NCBI GenBank assembly: GCA_029240245.1
Contig: JARBTJ010000028.1
Coordinates: forward strand, 1 to 42,920
From: Herbinix sp.
GTDB taxonomy: Bacteria > Bacillota > Clostridia > Lachnospirales > Lachnospiraceae
Reading direction: 5' to 3'
DNA length: 42,920 nucleotides
This document shows, one piece after another, positions 1 to 8,365 of this stretch. Within the stretch, counting starts at the first letter, position 1. Each line of letters starts with the position of its first letter. Both the position numbers and the translations under genes were made by a program. The notes beneath the pieces are model-generated. The model saw only the letters and a list, made by a program, of their open reading frames with translations. It was not told the DNA's origin and made no database searches.

Positions 1-70
1 CGAACCCACGGTTCCTTTCGGAATCACTGGTTTTCAAGACCAGCCCCTTAAGCCGCTCGGGCATCTCTCC
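1..70 (-). tRNA. tRNA-Ser (TGA anticodon), 5' 70 nt, 3' end cut by window edge
   Basis: Read on the minus strand the gene starts GGAGAGATGCCCGAGCGG at position 70. The anticodon stem-loop CTGGT-CTTGAAA-ACCAG carries TGA, which reads serine UCA/UCG codons. The long variable arm typical of serine tRNAs (GATTCCGAAAGGAACC) and the first part of the T arm (GTGGGTTCG) follow. The 3' acceptor strand lies outside the window. A strong promoter sits just upstream at 86-114. Confidence 0.93.
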
Positions 71-85
71 AAACGTCGCTTAGCT

Positions 86-114
86 AGTATATCATCACAA
101 TTATATTGTGTCAA
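86..114 (-). promoter_or_regulatory. Sigma-A-type promoter of tRNA-Ser
   Basis: On the minus strand TTGACA (109-114) is separated by 17 bp from TATACT (86-91). Transcription would start about 7-9 nt before the tRNA 5' end at 70. The near-consensus boxes and ideal spacing suit a stable RNA gene. Confidence 0.75.
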
Positions 115-153
115 GTAGTTTTCGTCTAATTAAAGTAAGAATTGTTTTACTTT

Positions 154-873
154 TTATGCATTTTCTAGCAACGCTTGCTCGAGATACTGTTTCGCATAGC
201 CAAGATCCTCCGGGACAGTTATCTTTATATTCTGATAATCCCCCATAATCATTTTGACAGGCTGTTTCATAAAGGTTTCATACACCATCGCATCGTCCGT
301 AATTGCATAGTCGTTATTATTTTCTTCCTTATAAAATCGTTCATAGGCTTCACGTATTTCGTCATATAAAAACGCCTGTGGGGTCTGAGCGGACCAAAGA
401 GTTCTTCGATCCGGTGTTGAAACAATAAAGCCATCCGAATCCACTGTCTTAATCGTATCCTTTACTGGTGTGCCAAGGATGCACGCTTTATACTCCTTAA
501 CCTGTGTCATAATATGATTAATCGCTTCCGCGGTAATAAATGGTCTCGCTCCATCATGAATCAGGACATAATCGGATGATTCCGCACAGATTAAAGCGTT
601 ATATACTGAATTATACCGTTCCTTGCCACCCTCGATAATATGAGTAACTTTATTTATTTGATAGAAATCAATGATATCCTTTTTACAATCATCAGTTTGA
701 CCGGTTCCGGTAACTAATATGATTTCGTCCACACTGCTTTTTTCAAAAGCTTTCAGACTATAATACAGAACAGGCTTGTCCTTTAGCATCAGAAATTGTT
801 TGGCTATCGTGGAATTCATCCTTTTTCCTTGCCCTGCTGCCAAAACAATTGCGGTAACCTTACTTCCCTTCAT
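154..873 (-). CDS. ispD: 2-C-methyl-D-erythritol 4-phosphate cytidylyltransferase
   Basis: IspD transfers CMP from CTP to MEP in the non-mevalonate isoprenoid pathway in the cytoplasm. The 239-residue protein has the usual family length. The nucleotide-binding signature VLAAGQGKRM is near residues 10-19, followed by a conserved lysine in AKQF. IHDGARPF near residue 105 and TPQAF near 164 are the substrate-site motifs. The ATG follows a GGAG site. It is the last gene before the tRNA-Ser and lies 39 nt after tsaD on the same strand, so it may be cotranscribed with the rnz-tsaD group. No other MEP gene is in the window. Its related two-domain form (IspDF) is excluded by length. Confidence 0.93.
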   Translation of the reverse strand: MKGSKVTAIVLAAGQGKRMNSTIAKQFLMLKDKPVLYYSLKAFEKSSVDEIILVTGTGQTDDCKKDIIDFYQINKVTHIIEGGKERYNSVYNALICAESSDYVLIHDGARPFITAEAINHIMTQVKEYKACILGTPVKDTIKTVDSDGFIVSTPDRRTLWSAQTPQAFLYDEIREAYERFYKEENNNDYAITDDAMVYETFMKQPVKMIMGDYQNIKITVPEDLGYAKQYLEQALLENA

Positions 874-912
874 ATAACTCCAATCTCAACTGCATTGATC
901 AAATATAATAAA

Positions 913-1935
913 CTATCTCTCACCTATTTTTAAATTCGGGACCGCATTCAAATCAAGTCCGCTTCTTGTTCCCTTTAAGTACTCATAATATGCGGCTGTT
1001 CCAATCATTGCGGCATTATCTGTACAAAAAATCGGAGATGGATAATAAAAGGATAGGCCATTATCTTTACAGGCTGTTATCATAGCTTCCCGGAGTGAAG
1101 AATTTGCTGCCACGCCACCGGCAATTGCTACCCGTTCCATTTTAAAATCCTTTGCGGCCATCACAGTTTTCGTAACAAGAACATCGATTACTGCATCTTG
1201 AAAGGAGGCTGCAACATCTGCCCTGTTAATCTCTTCGTTCTTCATTTCACAGGAATTGATATAATTAAGTACGGCGGATTTTAAACCGCTGAAACTAAAA
1301 TCATAGGGTGAACCTTCAATATGACCTCGTGGAAATAATATCGCCTTTTTATTTCCCTCCCTTGAAAGCTTATCTATCTTAGGACCACCCGGATATCCAA
1401 GACCAATCGCTCGCGCAACCTTATCGAAGGCTTCACCGGCGGCATCGTCTCTGGTACGGCCGATTATTTCATATTCTCCATATGCCTTTACGAGCACCAG
1501 ATGAGTATGACCTCCTGAAACAATCAAACATAAAAACGGTGGTTCCAGTTCTTTGTTTTCTATAAAATTAGCTGATACGTGTCCTTCAATATGATGAACA
1601 CCTACGAGCGGTTTGTTCGCCGCAAAGCTAATCGCCTTTGCCTCTGCAACTCCTACTAATAGTGCTCCCACAAGACCCGGTCCATACGTAACTCCAATAG
1701 CATCAATATCCCTCAGTGTTATTTCTGCCACATCCAAGGCTTCTTCAATTACCTGATTAATTTTTTCGATATGCTTCCTGGAAGCAATTTCCGGTACCAC
1801 TCCCCCGTAAAGTTTATGAAGCTCTATTTGGGATGATATAATATTCGAAAGAACTTCCCGCCCATTCTTAACGACAGCCGCAGCAGTCTCATCACAGGAG
1901 GTCTCAATCGCTAAAATAAGTGTATCCTTTGCCAT
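913..1935 (-). CDS. tsaD: tRNA N6-adenosine threonylcarbamoyltransferase
   Basis: TsaD is the ASKHA-fold catalytic subunit that, with TsaB and TsaE, moves the threonylcarbamoyl group from TC-AMP to A37 of ANN-decoding tRNAs. The start at 1935 ([16 protein letters not shown]) is chosen because GAGGA lies 5-10 nt upstream; an upstream in-frame start would overlap the preceding gene. ETSCDET is at residues 11-17, the metal-binding HHIEGH near 115, SGGHTHL near 140 and the [10 protein letters not shown] nucleotide loop near 275. Length is 340 residues, normal for TsaD. It is separated from tsaE/tsaB by about 4 kb rather than being in one operon. It follows the DUF6715-like gene by 29 nt. Confidence 0.95.
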   Translation of the reverse strand: MAKDTLILAIETSCDETAAAVVKNGREVLSNIISSQIELHKLYGGVVPEIASRKHIEKINQVIEEALDVAEITLRDIDAIGVTYGPGLVGALLVGVAEAKAISFAANKPLVGVHHIEGHVSANFIENKELEPPFLCLIVSGGHTHLVLVKAYGEYEIIGRTRDDAAGEAFDKVARAIGLGYPGGPKIDKLSREGNKKAILFPRGHIEGSPYDFSFSGLKSAVLNYINSCEMKNEEINRADVAASFQDAVIDVLVTKTVMAAKDFKMERVAIAGGVAANSSLREAMITACKDNGLSFYYPSPIFCTDNAAMIGTAAYYEYLKGTRSGLDLNAVPNLKIGER

Positions 1936-1964
1936 AACGTCCTCTTTTTCCATTTTACTTATCA

Positions 1965-2543
1965 TTACTTTTCGTCGGGAACAAATTTCCACCCGAGTAT
2001 TTTCCATTTACCCTCATCACTCATACGAAGTAAAAATCGCCATACTTCTGCAAATTTACCCTTTTCCTGTATGGTGTACGAAACATACACATCTGCATAT
2101 TTTTCTCCGTCTACGGTATTCTCTTGCTCCTGATCCTCGTTCACCAGTATATAGTTGGCGATTTTACGATTTACCTTCTTCCATTCGGAAATTTCGGCAT
2201 ACAAATCTTTTAAATAGGTTGTTTCCGGATTATTCGCCAGAAATTCTTCATCATATAATTCCCTGATTTTAAGTGCCAGTGCTTGTGTATCTTCATCATT
2301 AAGCTCTGTATATAATATTTTCAACATATTGCTGTGCAGCTTCACAACTTCTCTCGGAGTTTCGGGATAATTCGTATCCAAATCCTTTTGTAATAGCTTC
2401 TGGACATCAGTAAGCTCCTCAACTGAGGTTTCATCCAGCGGATCCGTGCGGTTCACCCAGTAGAAATAAAACAACACTATGGCAGCTCCTACAACCACCA
2501 TTGACATAATAGTTGCTGTGGTTCTTTTTTTCCCTTTGCCCAT
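1965..2543 (-). CDS. DUF6715-like membrane-anchored protein, function unknown
   Basis: The 192-residue protein begins [14 protein letters not shown], then has one hydrophobic segment of about 20 residues (roughly 10-30) and a charged extracytoplasmic domain. It looks like an N-in, single-pass membrane protein with an NTF2-like C-terminal part ([25 protein letters not shown]). The start at 2543 is set by an AAGGAGG site; a TTG/ATG further up has no such site. I associate it with the DUF6715 family of Lachnospiraceae from overall look, not from a search. It sits between rnz (25 nt before) and tsaD (29 nt after), so it is in one transcript with two RNA-processing enzymes. No catalytic motif is visible. 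Confidence 0.7.
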   Translation of the reverse strand: MGKGKKRTTATIMSMVVVGAAIVLFYFYWVNRTDPLDETSVEELTDVQKLLQKDLDTNYPETPREVVKLHSNMLKILYTELNDEDTQALALKIRELYDEEFLANNPETTYLKDLYAEISEWKKVNRKIANYILVNEDQEQENTVDGEKYADVYVSYTIQEKGKFAEVWRFLLRMSDEGKWKILGWKFVPDEK

Positions 2544-2568
2544 AACATCCCTCCTTGTATGGTTACCG

Positions 2569-3483
2569 TCACTCCTCTTTATCAAACTCTAAAGTTACAC
2601 TTTTTCTATCTTTTCCGAGTTTTGTATTGGCAAAGATACGTTTTGCTTCGCCGATATAATCCTCGGGTCTGATTAAGGAAGGACTGTAGTGGGTTAGCCA
2701 TAATTCATTTACTTCAGCTTCCTTAGCTAATTTTGCAGCCTCATAAAAGGTCATATGCTTATATTCCTTCGCTTTTGTATCCTTATCCTTTTCCCCGTAC
2801 ATTCCCTCACATATAAATAAATCTGCTTCTTTCGCATGCTCCACAATCGTTTTAATGGGCCTAGTGTCCGTGCAATAGGTCAGTTTGATTCCTTTCCTGG
2901 GTGGTCCGAGAACCATTTCCGGTGTATAAACAACATCGCCTTCCATAATGATATCTCCCTTTTGCAGACGGTTCCAGTATTTTTGCGGTACATGGTTTTC
3001 CTCTGCCTTCTCCGTATAAAATCTACCGCTACGTTTAATCTCAATACTGTAACCATAACAGGTCACATTATGTTTAACTAAAAATGCATGTATGAAATAT
3101 CCGTTAACCTCTAAACTCTCCTCCGGATTGGTCAGTTCTATAAAATTTAAAGAAAAAGGTAGTTCCGGTGCTATTACGCGCAGAGCATTCACTACTCGTT
3201 CCAGTCCCTTCGGACCGATGAGCGTCACCGGTTCCGTACGGTCTGCATTTCCCATAGAAAGCAGTAATCCAGGCAGACCACTGATATGGTCTCCATGATA
3301 ATGAGTAAAGCAAATAGTATCTATGGAATGAAAGCTCCAACCTTTTTCCCTGATGGTAATCTGTGTTCCTTCACCGCAATCGATTAATAAACTGCTGCCA
3401 TTATATCTTGTCATAAGGGCTGTAAGCCATCTGCCCGGAAGAGGCATCATCCCGCTCGTACCCAATAAACATACATCCAACAT
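2569..3483 (-). CDS. rnz: Ribonuclease Z (tRNA 3' processing endonuclease)
   Basis: RNase Z cuts the 3' trailer from tRNA precursors that lack encoded CCA. The 304-residue protein has the metallo-beta-lactamase zinc motif HYHGDH near residues 61-66, the N-terminal LGTSGMMPLP, and C-terminal HMTFYEAAKLAKEA and LTHYSP motifs typical of the ElaC short form. Both the zinc ligands and the exosite insertion (PKGLERVVNAL through LVKHNVTCYGY) are present. It is the first gene of an apparent rnz-DUF6715-tsaD(-ispD) unit. The ATG has a rather distant AAAGG site, so the start is good but not certain. Confidence 0.93.
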   Translation of the reverse strand: MLDVCLLGTSGMMPLPGRWLTALMTRYNGSSLLIDCGEGTQITIREKGWSFHSIDTICFTHYHGDHISGLPGLLLSMGNADRTEPVTLIGPKGLERVVNALRVIAPELPFSLNFIELTNPEESLEVNGYFIHAFLVKHNVTCYGYSIEIKRSGRFYTEKAEENHVPQKYWNRLQKGDIIMEGDVVYTPEMVLGPPRKGIKLTYCTDTRPIKTIVEHAKEADLFICEGMYGEKDKDTKAKEYKHMTFYEAAKLAKEAEVNELWLTHYSPSLIRPEDYIGEAKRIFANTKLGKDRKSVTLEFDKEE

Positions 3484-3719
3484 TTTTTGTCCATGCCTTT
3501 CCGATTTTATTCATTAACATTTTACCACAATACACTTATTCATATAAGCATGTTTCTTCTATTTTAACAATTAATACCGCTAGTTGTCCAGATTTTTATT
3601 ATCCTGTTAAATTTATAGCCATTTAGTTCTATGTTTCTGGATATGTTCTCATCCTATAGTGCCAAATGTCATGGTGTGAATATAATAAATTATAACAAAG
3701 GTAATATCCGGAGCAAAAA

Positions 3720-5081
3720 ATGAACGATAAATTTAATATGCATATTAAACTGAAAGCATATACCACTTCTAGCGAAGAAATGACACGTATTCTTGATCCT
3801 TTGGATATAAATATACCCCCTGCCTATCAAATCGAAGTATTTGCATATGGATTAGATGCTCCTGGCAGTATGATTTTTTCCCGGAATGGCGATTTATATG
3901 TTGCAGATACAGGCCTTACCTCCAATGCTCCAAAAGTATTACGTATGGTAGATGACCATTTTGATATTATAGCCGACAATTTTAATGCTCCTATTAACGG
4001 CATTAGTTACATGGACGGTGATATCTATGTGTCTCATAAAGGTCGCATTACCGTACTTAGAGAAAACGGAACCAGACAAGACATCATCTCGGGCCTTCCG
4101 TGTAACGGAGATAACGGCTTAAGCAATGTAGCCTTCGGCCCAGACGGCAAAATATATTTCAGTATTGGAACCTCAACTAACTCAGGTGTGGTGGGAAATG
4201 ATAATGCCTGGGTTTTTGATCATCCTCTGCTGCATGATGATATGCCATTTGATTTTATGGTCCGCGGGCAAAATTTCATAACCCCCAATATGTTGATCAA
4301 TAACCAGGAACGAGTTTCTACCGGAGCTTTTTCCTCTTATGGAATACAAAATTCACCTTACGAGGTAAAAAAAGGAGTAATGAAAGCCTCCGGATGTATC
4401 CTAAGAGCTAACCGGGACGGAACAGATTTAGAACCCGTAGCATGGGGTTTTCGAAATCCGTTGCAAATGAGTTTTAACCGTGAGTATCAATTATTTCTAT
4501 CCAATCGCAGCTATGATGTCAGAGGTAGCCGGCCGATCGCAAATGCATCGGATGAATTTTATCAGGTAATCCCAGGATTGTGGTATGGCTGGCCGGATTA
4601 CGCAGCTGGAGAACCTGTCACATTACCAAAATTCCGGCCGGAAGGTGGAGTGCAGCCGGAATTCTTATTAGCTGGTCACCCCAACGTACCACCCATGCCC
4701 TTTGCGACATTCCCTCCTCATTCAACCATTACCGGTTTTGATTTCGATTACACGAACCTTTATGGTGCGTACGGTGATATCTTTATCACTGAATTCGGAA
4801 GTTATGGTTCCATCACACAGGGTCAGTCAGCACCTTTTGTCGGTATCGGCCATCGTATCTCAAAAATTGACCGTATCAACAGACAGATTAGCACCTTCAT
4901 TAATAATAAATCCGGACTTCCGGCCTTCCCAAATGATGGTGGAGGTCTAGGAAGGCCTGTTGACTTGATCTTCGGACCTGATAATTATATGTATATTCTT
5001 GATATGGGTATTAACCGGCTTATTTCACCTAATAGGTTCATACCAAATACAGGTGTAATATGGCGCGTCAGACCAGTTTAG
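3720..5081 (+). CDS. Sorbosone/PQQ-glucose-dehydrogenase-like beta-propeller protein, probably non-classical
   Basis: The 453-residue protein has the six-bladed propeller look of the GSDH/sorbosone dehydrogenase family: GDLYVADTG near residue 58, FGPDGKIYFSIGT near 140, ANRDG...AWGFRNP near 235-250, PGLWYGWPDY near 285, and GRPVDLIFGPDNYMYILDMG near 415. The arginine that binds PQQ in soluble glucose dehydrogenase aligns with the RNP motif. The stretch that normally reads GDH reads GDNGLSN here, so the catalytic histidine seems absent. There is no signal peptide, unlike the periplasmic or secreted relatives. A CGGAG-like ribosome site precedes the ATG. It is a lone plus-strand gene between minus-strand operons, with its own terminator. 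The substrate is unknown; a binding or spore-related role is equally possible. Confidence 0.72.
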   Translation: MNDKFNMHIKLKAYTTSSEEMTRILDPLDINIPPAYQIEVFAYGLDAPGSMIFSRNGDLYVADTGLTSNAPKVLRMVDDHFDIIADNFNAPINGISYMDGDIYVSHKGRITVLRENGTRQDIISGLPCNGDNGLSNVAFGPDGKIYFSIGTSTNSGVVGNDNAWVFDHPLLHDDMPFDFMVRGQNFITPNMLINNQERVSTGAFSSYGIQNSPYEVKKGVMKASGCILRANRDGTDLEPVAWGFRNPLQMSFNREYQLFLSNRSYDVRGSRPIANASDEFYQVIPGLWYGWPDYAAGEPVTLPKFRPEGGVQPEFLLAGHPNVPPMPFATFPPHSTITGFDFDYTNLYGAYGDIFITEFGSYGSITQGQSAPFVGIGHRISKIDRINRQISTFINNKSGLPAFPNDGGGLGRPVDLIFGPDNYMYILDMGINRLISPNRFIPNTGVIWRVRPV

Positions 5082-5100
5082 TAATCGTAAAAAATGCATG

Positions 5101-5140
5101 AAAAAAGATGATTTCTGTCTGACCAGGATCATCTTTTCCC
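5101..5140 (+). terminator. Intrinsic terminator of the propeller gene
   Basis: The stem AAAAGATGAT (5103-5112) pairs with ATCATCTTTT (5129-5138) around a 16-nt loop, about 20 nt after the stop at 5081. The A-rich left arm and T-rich right arm could allow some activity in both directions, between convergent genes. Confidence 0.7.
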
Positions 5141-5197
5141 ACGCATATTATTTCCGTAATGATTAAATCAGGTTACTTTTTTGTTGCCTTGAACAAT

Positions 5198-5446
5198 CTA
5201 TAAGACCTCTAATTTTTTTCGTACCTCAATCGGAATTATAAAATTTGCTACCATTTTCTCATAGCATTCTTCACATAAATTAAAATGATGGACTTCGGTA
5301 TCCCTGTTCGAAAAATATCCCCATTCTTTGTTCGCTTCGAATGCATCCTCCATCAGGATACCATTAACTACTTTCAGATTCTTCCCGCATGAATTACACA
5401 AAACCGGATTTCCCCCACCTCTTTTTACGGTCCCTGTTTTCTTCAC
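5198..5446 (-). CDS. Small zinc-finger protein, function unknown
   Basis: The 82-residue protein has four cysteines in two knuckles, CNSCGK (residues 17-22) and CEECYEK (58-64), and two histidines (VHHFNLC), which suggests one bound zinc. A basic N-terminus (MKKTGTVKRGGG) precedes the first knuckle. It starts with GTG after AGGAGGGATAAGTT. It lies about 80 nt downstream of rimI on the same strand and could be the last gene of the tsaE-tsaB-rimI unit. No family name is recognised; RNA or protein binding is plausible but not shown. Confidence 0.65.
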   Translation of the reverse strand: MKKTGTVKRGGGNPVLCNSCGKNLKVVNGILMEDAFEANKEWGYFSNRDTEVHHFNLCEECYEKMVANFIIPIEVRKKLEVL

Positions 5447-5524
5447 AACTTATCCCTCCTGATTTAATGCATATAAACTCTTGTACTTATTATAATCTAC
5501 CCCCAAGGGATTTTACAATGGGAA

Positions 5525-5965
5525 TTACTGTATCGGTTCCAGCCACATAATAACCGCATCTTCTCTTGGCTTAGTGTAAAAATCCTTCCGGATACCCGCA
5601 TTTTGAAAGCCCAACCGTTCATAAAGTCGGATTGCTGCAGTATTAGAAGCTCGAACCTCTAGGGTATAGGAAGCAATTCCCTTACTGATGCCGTGCTGTA
5701 TCAGCTCTGTCAACATATGATATCCAATCTGTTGACCTCGGTACTCCTGTTTGACTGCCACATTATAGATATCACCTTCTCCTGCTATCCCCCAGTACCC
5801 GCAGTAGGCGACAATTTCATTGTTTATCTCTACTACCAGATATCCGTTACTCTTACATCGTATAGCATTAGTAAAATCATCTTTGGTCCAAGGCTCTGAA
5901 AATATCTTCTGTTCGATGGAACTAACTTGTGAAATATCTGATTCTGACATTTCTCGAATAAGCAT
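5525..5965 (-). CDS. rimI: Ribosomal protein S18-alanine N-acetyltransferase
   Basis: RimI is a GNAT enzyme that acetylates the N-terminal alanine of ribosomal protein S18 using acetyl-CoA. The 146 residues match the family length. The acetyl-CoA loop is VKQEYRGQQIGYHML (about 72-86), followed by LEVRASNTAAIRLYERLGF (about 102-120), the usual C-terminal signature. The ATG is preceded by GGGGGA. In the uninterrupted ancestral sequence the tsaB stop codon would have abutted this ATG (TAAATG), as expected for translational coupling; a 50-bp element now separates the two genes. Linkage to tsaB is common in bacteria. Confidence 0.92.
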   Translation of the reverse strand: MLIREMSESDISQVSSIEQKIFSEPWTKDDFTNAIRCKSNGYLVVEINNEIVAYCGYWGIAGEGDIYNVAVKQEYRGQQIGYHMLTELIQHGISKGIASYTLEVRASNTAAIRLYERLGFQNAGIRKDFYTKPREDAVIMWLEPIQ

Positions 5966-5983
5966 TTAGATATCCCCCGTACT

Positions 5984-6057
5984 ATTCTTCATTAATAGGC
6001 GTTTGCGAAACGATATAGTTTTAATATAAGTTTCGCAAACGCCTAATTCTTCATTAA
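5984..6057. repeat. 50-bp palindromic insertion element flanked by 12-bp direct repeats
   Basis: Two perfect 16-bp inverted arms, TAGGCGTTTGCGAAAC at 5996-6011 and its complement at 6030-6045, enclose an 18-bp AT-rich loop. The 12-bp sequence ATTCTTCATTAA occurs on both sides (5984-5995 and 6046-6057). One flank is the coding end of tsaB. The structure looks like a tiny non-autonomous element with a target duplication. A worn second copy lies at 9403-9462. Confidence 0.8.
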
Positions 6058-6750
6058 CCTTTCCGCCCGTTCTCTCTCTGCCTGAGATAATCGTAAATAA
6101 ACTGGTTCATGCTGTGCAGCCGCTTCATATTTATGATCTAAAAAATATTTCACCCCGAGGGCTCCGAGTGCTCCTGCCCGTTGTCTATTTAGATGTAGCG
6201 GAGCAAATTGAAAACCTACTGTGGTACGTTTTGATATTACCTCTTGATACGCTTTTGCTCCGTCCCCAAGATAAATAACCTCTCGTCCCCTCTGATTAAT
6301 TTCGTCGATCATTTCTTCTACCGGTATGGCTGTCTGTTCTTTCAAGACATGCAAATCTTCACTAGCGAACTCATACAGACCGGTATACACTTGATTCCTT
6401 TTGGCATCCATCATAGGACAGATTAGTTTGTCCACTCCGTATAAATTATACGCCAAGGCGTCCACGGTTGGCACCGGGATAATGGGCTTGTCCAAAGCCA
6501 GTCCTAAGCCTTTGGCAGTGGCAGAACCGATTCGAAGTCCCGTAAAAGAGCCTGGTCCCGCAGCCACAGCAATTGCATCCAGTTCGCTCAAATCAAACTC
6601 CAAAAGTCGTATGATTTCCTGCAGCATCGGTAAGAGTGTCTGTGAATGAGTTTTTCTATAATTTAGAGTGTATTCTGCCAGTAATGCTTCCTCTGTGATA
6701 ACAGCAACGGTAGCTACCAAGCCTGAACTGTCTATGGCTAATAATTTCAT
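6043..6750 (-). CDS. tsaB: tRNA threonylcarbamoyladenosine biosynthesis protein TsaB, C-terminus altered by insertion
   Basis: TsaB is the non-catalytic ASKHA partner that binds TsaD for t6A synthesis. MKLLAIDSSG starts the protein and AAGPGSFTGLRIGSATAKGL is near residues 62-81. The 235-residue length is normal. The stop codon TAG comes from the first bases of a palindromic element; the 12 bases encoding LMKN just before it are duplicated beyond the element. Removing the element and one copy lets the frame continue LMKNSTGDI and stop directly before the rimI ATG. So the present protein has lost about five C-terminal residues, probably harmless. tsaE lies 7 nt upstream. Confidence 0.93.
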   Translation of the reverse strand: MKLLAIDSSGLVATVAVITEEALLAEYTLNYRKTHSQTLLPMLQEIIRLLEFDLSELDAIAVAAGPGSFTGLRIGSATAKGLGLALDKPIIPVPTVDALAYNLYGVDKLICPMMDAKRNQVYTGLYEFASEDLHVLKEQTAIPVEEMIDEINQRGREVIYLGDGAKAYQEVISKRTTVGFQFAPLHLNRQRAGALGALGVKYFLDHKYEAAAQHEPVYLRLSQAERERAERLMKN

Positions 6751-6757
6751 ATTTACA

Positions 6758-7198
6758 TTATCCCCTCATATCCTGATTATTTCGAACCGTAATTTCACGG
6801 TAATCAAAGCCTTTTTGAGTATCCTTTCTTATATGAATCATCGTCCTATCCGCAGGTAGCAGCTCAGTGATCAATTCCGCCCATTCTACAAGGCAAACGC
6901 CCTCCCCGTAAAAATAATCCTCATATCCGATTTCATCCATTTCGTCGATGTCAGCAATCCGATATACGTCAAAATGATAAAACGGTAATCTCCCGTCCAG
7001 ATATTCCTGCACGATGGTAAAGGTAGGACTATTTACAATATCTTGTACGCCCAACCCTTTGGCAAAGCCCTGTGTAAATACGGTCTTACCTACACCGAGA
7101 TCACCATTTAAGCAGTATAGCTCACCTTTTTTTGCATTTCTACCCATGGTATACCCCACCTGATAGGTATCCTCTGTTTTAAAACTGTCTATTTTCAT
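6758..7198 (-). CDS. tsaE: tRNA threonylcarbamoyladenosine biosynthesis ATPase TsaE
   Basis: TsaE is the P-loop ATPase that drives turnover of the TsaBD complex. The Walker A motif GDLGVGKT is near residues 33-40, SPTFTIVQEY near 58-67 and the FYHFDVYR and LVEWAE motifs near 75-108. The 146-residue length is typical. It is the first gene of a tsaE-tsaB-rimI unit. TATAAT-like boxes lie upstream (about 7240-7275 on the minus strand) but no good -35 box could be paired with them, so I give no promoter call. Confidence 0.94.
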   Translation of the reverse strand: MKIDSFKTEDTYQVGYTMGRNAKKGELYCLNGDLGVGKTVFTQGFAKGLGVQDIVNSPTFTIVQEYLDGRLPFYHFDVYRIADIDEMDEIGYEDYFYGEGVCLVEWAELITELLPADRTMIHIRKDTQKGFDYREITVRNNQDMRG

Positions 7199-7303
7199 AT
7201 AACGTCCTTATCCATTCTAACTAATTATCAAATACTGATTATTATTTTCCATATTATATCGGAATTATTATAGCAGATAATACGAAAAAAAGATAGATTT
7301 GAT

Positions 7304-7372
7304 TAAAACAGCCCTCGGTACCGTTTTATGCTCAATTCCAGTGGATTGTCATATAATTAGTACAAAGGGCTG
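7304..7372 (-). terminator. Terminator-like hairpin after ribU
   Basis: On the minus strand CAGCCCT (7372-7366) pairs with AGGGCTG (7315-7309), followed by TTTTAATC. The loop is long and has a second possible pairing (GTAC/GGTAC), so the stem may be extended. It lies 19 nt after the ribU stop codon. Confidence 0.55.
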
Positions 7373-7390
7373 ATAATCTTTACGATATAA

Positions 7391-8035
7391 TTATTTTGTG
7401 AAGGACTTAATAACACTACTTAATCTCTTATAAAGCAATATGGTAATAACCGAAACTAACACTCCCTTAAGAAGGTTAAACGGTGCAACCGCATAAAAGA
7501 TGAAGGTGGAAAGATTTTGAATCGCCGGATTTACTTCTGTTCCTATATCAATTAATGCATTCAGGGGTGCTCCGTAAAAATAAGCATATACCGGAAGTAA
7601 TACAAATGCATTTAAAATGCTGCCGATTAAAACCATAATTATAGTTCCTGTAGCAAGACCAATGACAGCTGACTGAAAAGATTTTTTCTTTTGATAAATG
7701 ACTGCTGCCGGAACAACCAAAGAACATCCGATTAAGAAATTAGCAAATTCGCCAACACCTACAGTATCCGTTCCATTAATCACCAGGTTTAATAAAATCT
7801 TTACTGCTTCAATAATGATTCCTGCTACGGGTCCCAGGGCAAAGGCACCGATTAATACCGGTACTTCACTAAAATCCAGCTCATAAAAATAAGGCGCAAA
7901 CCATAACGGAATTTCATATAGCATTAATACTGTAGCTAAGCCTGCCAGCATAGCGATTACGGTTAAAGCTCTTACCGAAAGAGCGCCGCCAATTCTTTCA
8001 TTTCCTCTTTGCTTTGTGTTCATCATTGTACTCAT
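7391..8035 (-). CDS. ribU: Riboflavin ECF transporter S component
   Basis: RibU is the membrane substrate-binding subunit that captures riboflavin/FMN and works with the shared EcfAA'T module, which is not in this window. The 214-residue protein has about six hydrophobic segments, the FSEVPVLIGAFALGP motif (about 72-86) and GPVAGIIIEAVKILLNL, characteristic of the family. The start at 8035 is chosen because AAAGGAGAG lies 6 nt upstream. The FMN riboswitch with a terminator at 8110-8308 independently supports the substrate: high FMN should stop transcription before the gene. Confidence 0.93.
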   Translation of the reverse strand: MSTMMNTKQRGNERIGGALSVRALTVIAMLAGLATVLMLYEIPLWFAPYFYELDFSEVPVLIGAFALGPVAGIIIEAVKILLNLVINGTDTVGVGEFANFLIGCSLVVPAAVIYQKKKSFQSAVIGLATGTIIMVLIGSILNAFVLLPVYAYFYGAPLNALIDIGTEVNPAIQNLSTFIFYAVAPFNLLKGVLVSVITILLYKRLSSVIKSFTK

Positions 8036-8109
8036 GTTTTTCTCTCCTTTTAATTTCAAAGGAAAATTCCCGGTTGCAGCTTAATTAGCGACGTGATTTA
8101 AATAAACAA

Positions 8110-8148
8110 TATAAAAGCCCCGATTTTAAATACATAAAATCGAGGCGC
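8110..8148 (-). terminator. Expression-platform terminator of the FMN riboswitch
   Basis: On the minus strand GCCTCGATTTTA pairs with TAAAATCGGGGC and is followed by TTTTAT. It is downstream of the aptamer and upstream of the ribU ribosome site, consistent with transcriptional attenuation when FMN is bound. Confidence 0.85.
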
Positions 8149-8171
8149 ATGAATACAATCGCATACTAACT

Positions 8172-8308
8172 GCTCTTCTCTCATCCAGACTTTACTGTCG
8201 GTTTTGGAATTTCACCAAATCAATCACTGATATCAAGATAATATATTCTGATGCTCTGTGAGTCGCGGACTGTACCGCCGGTCGGGAATTTCACCCTGCC
8301 CCGAAGAA
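8172..8308 (-). promoter_or_regulatory. FMN riboswitch (RFN element)
   Basis: Read on the minus strand, the conserved blocks appear in order: TTCGGGGCAGGGTGAAATTC, CCGACCGGCGGTACAGTC, a variable arm, GATTTGGTGAAATTCCAAAA, and CCGACAGTAAAGTCTGGATG ending in AGAAGAGCA. These are the near-invariant parts of the FMN aptamer. It precedes the terminator at 8110-8148 and ribU. Confidence 0.96.
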
Positions 8309-8333
8309 TTACCTTTATTATTTTTACACCTAA

Positions 8334-8362
8334 ATCATACAACAAGATTCGAGATATGTCAA
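8334..8362 (-). promoter_or_regulatory. Promoter of the FMN riboswitch-ribU transcript
   Basis: On the minus strand TTGACA (8357-8362) and TATGAT (8334-8339) are 17 bp apart. The transcript would begin about 20 nt before the aptamer. Confidence 0.75.
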
Positions 8363-8365
8363 TAT

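Noticed and set aside
8258..8365. Extension of the transposase-like frame to 8258
   Set aside because: This part is the antisense of the FMN aptamer and ribU promoter; coding similarity, if any, begins at 8366.
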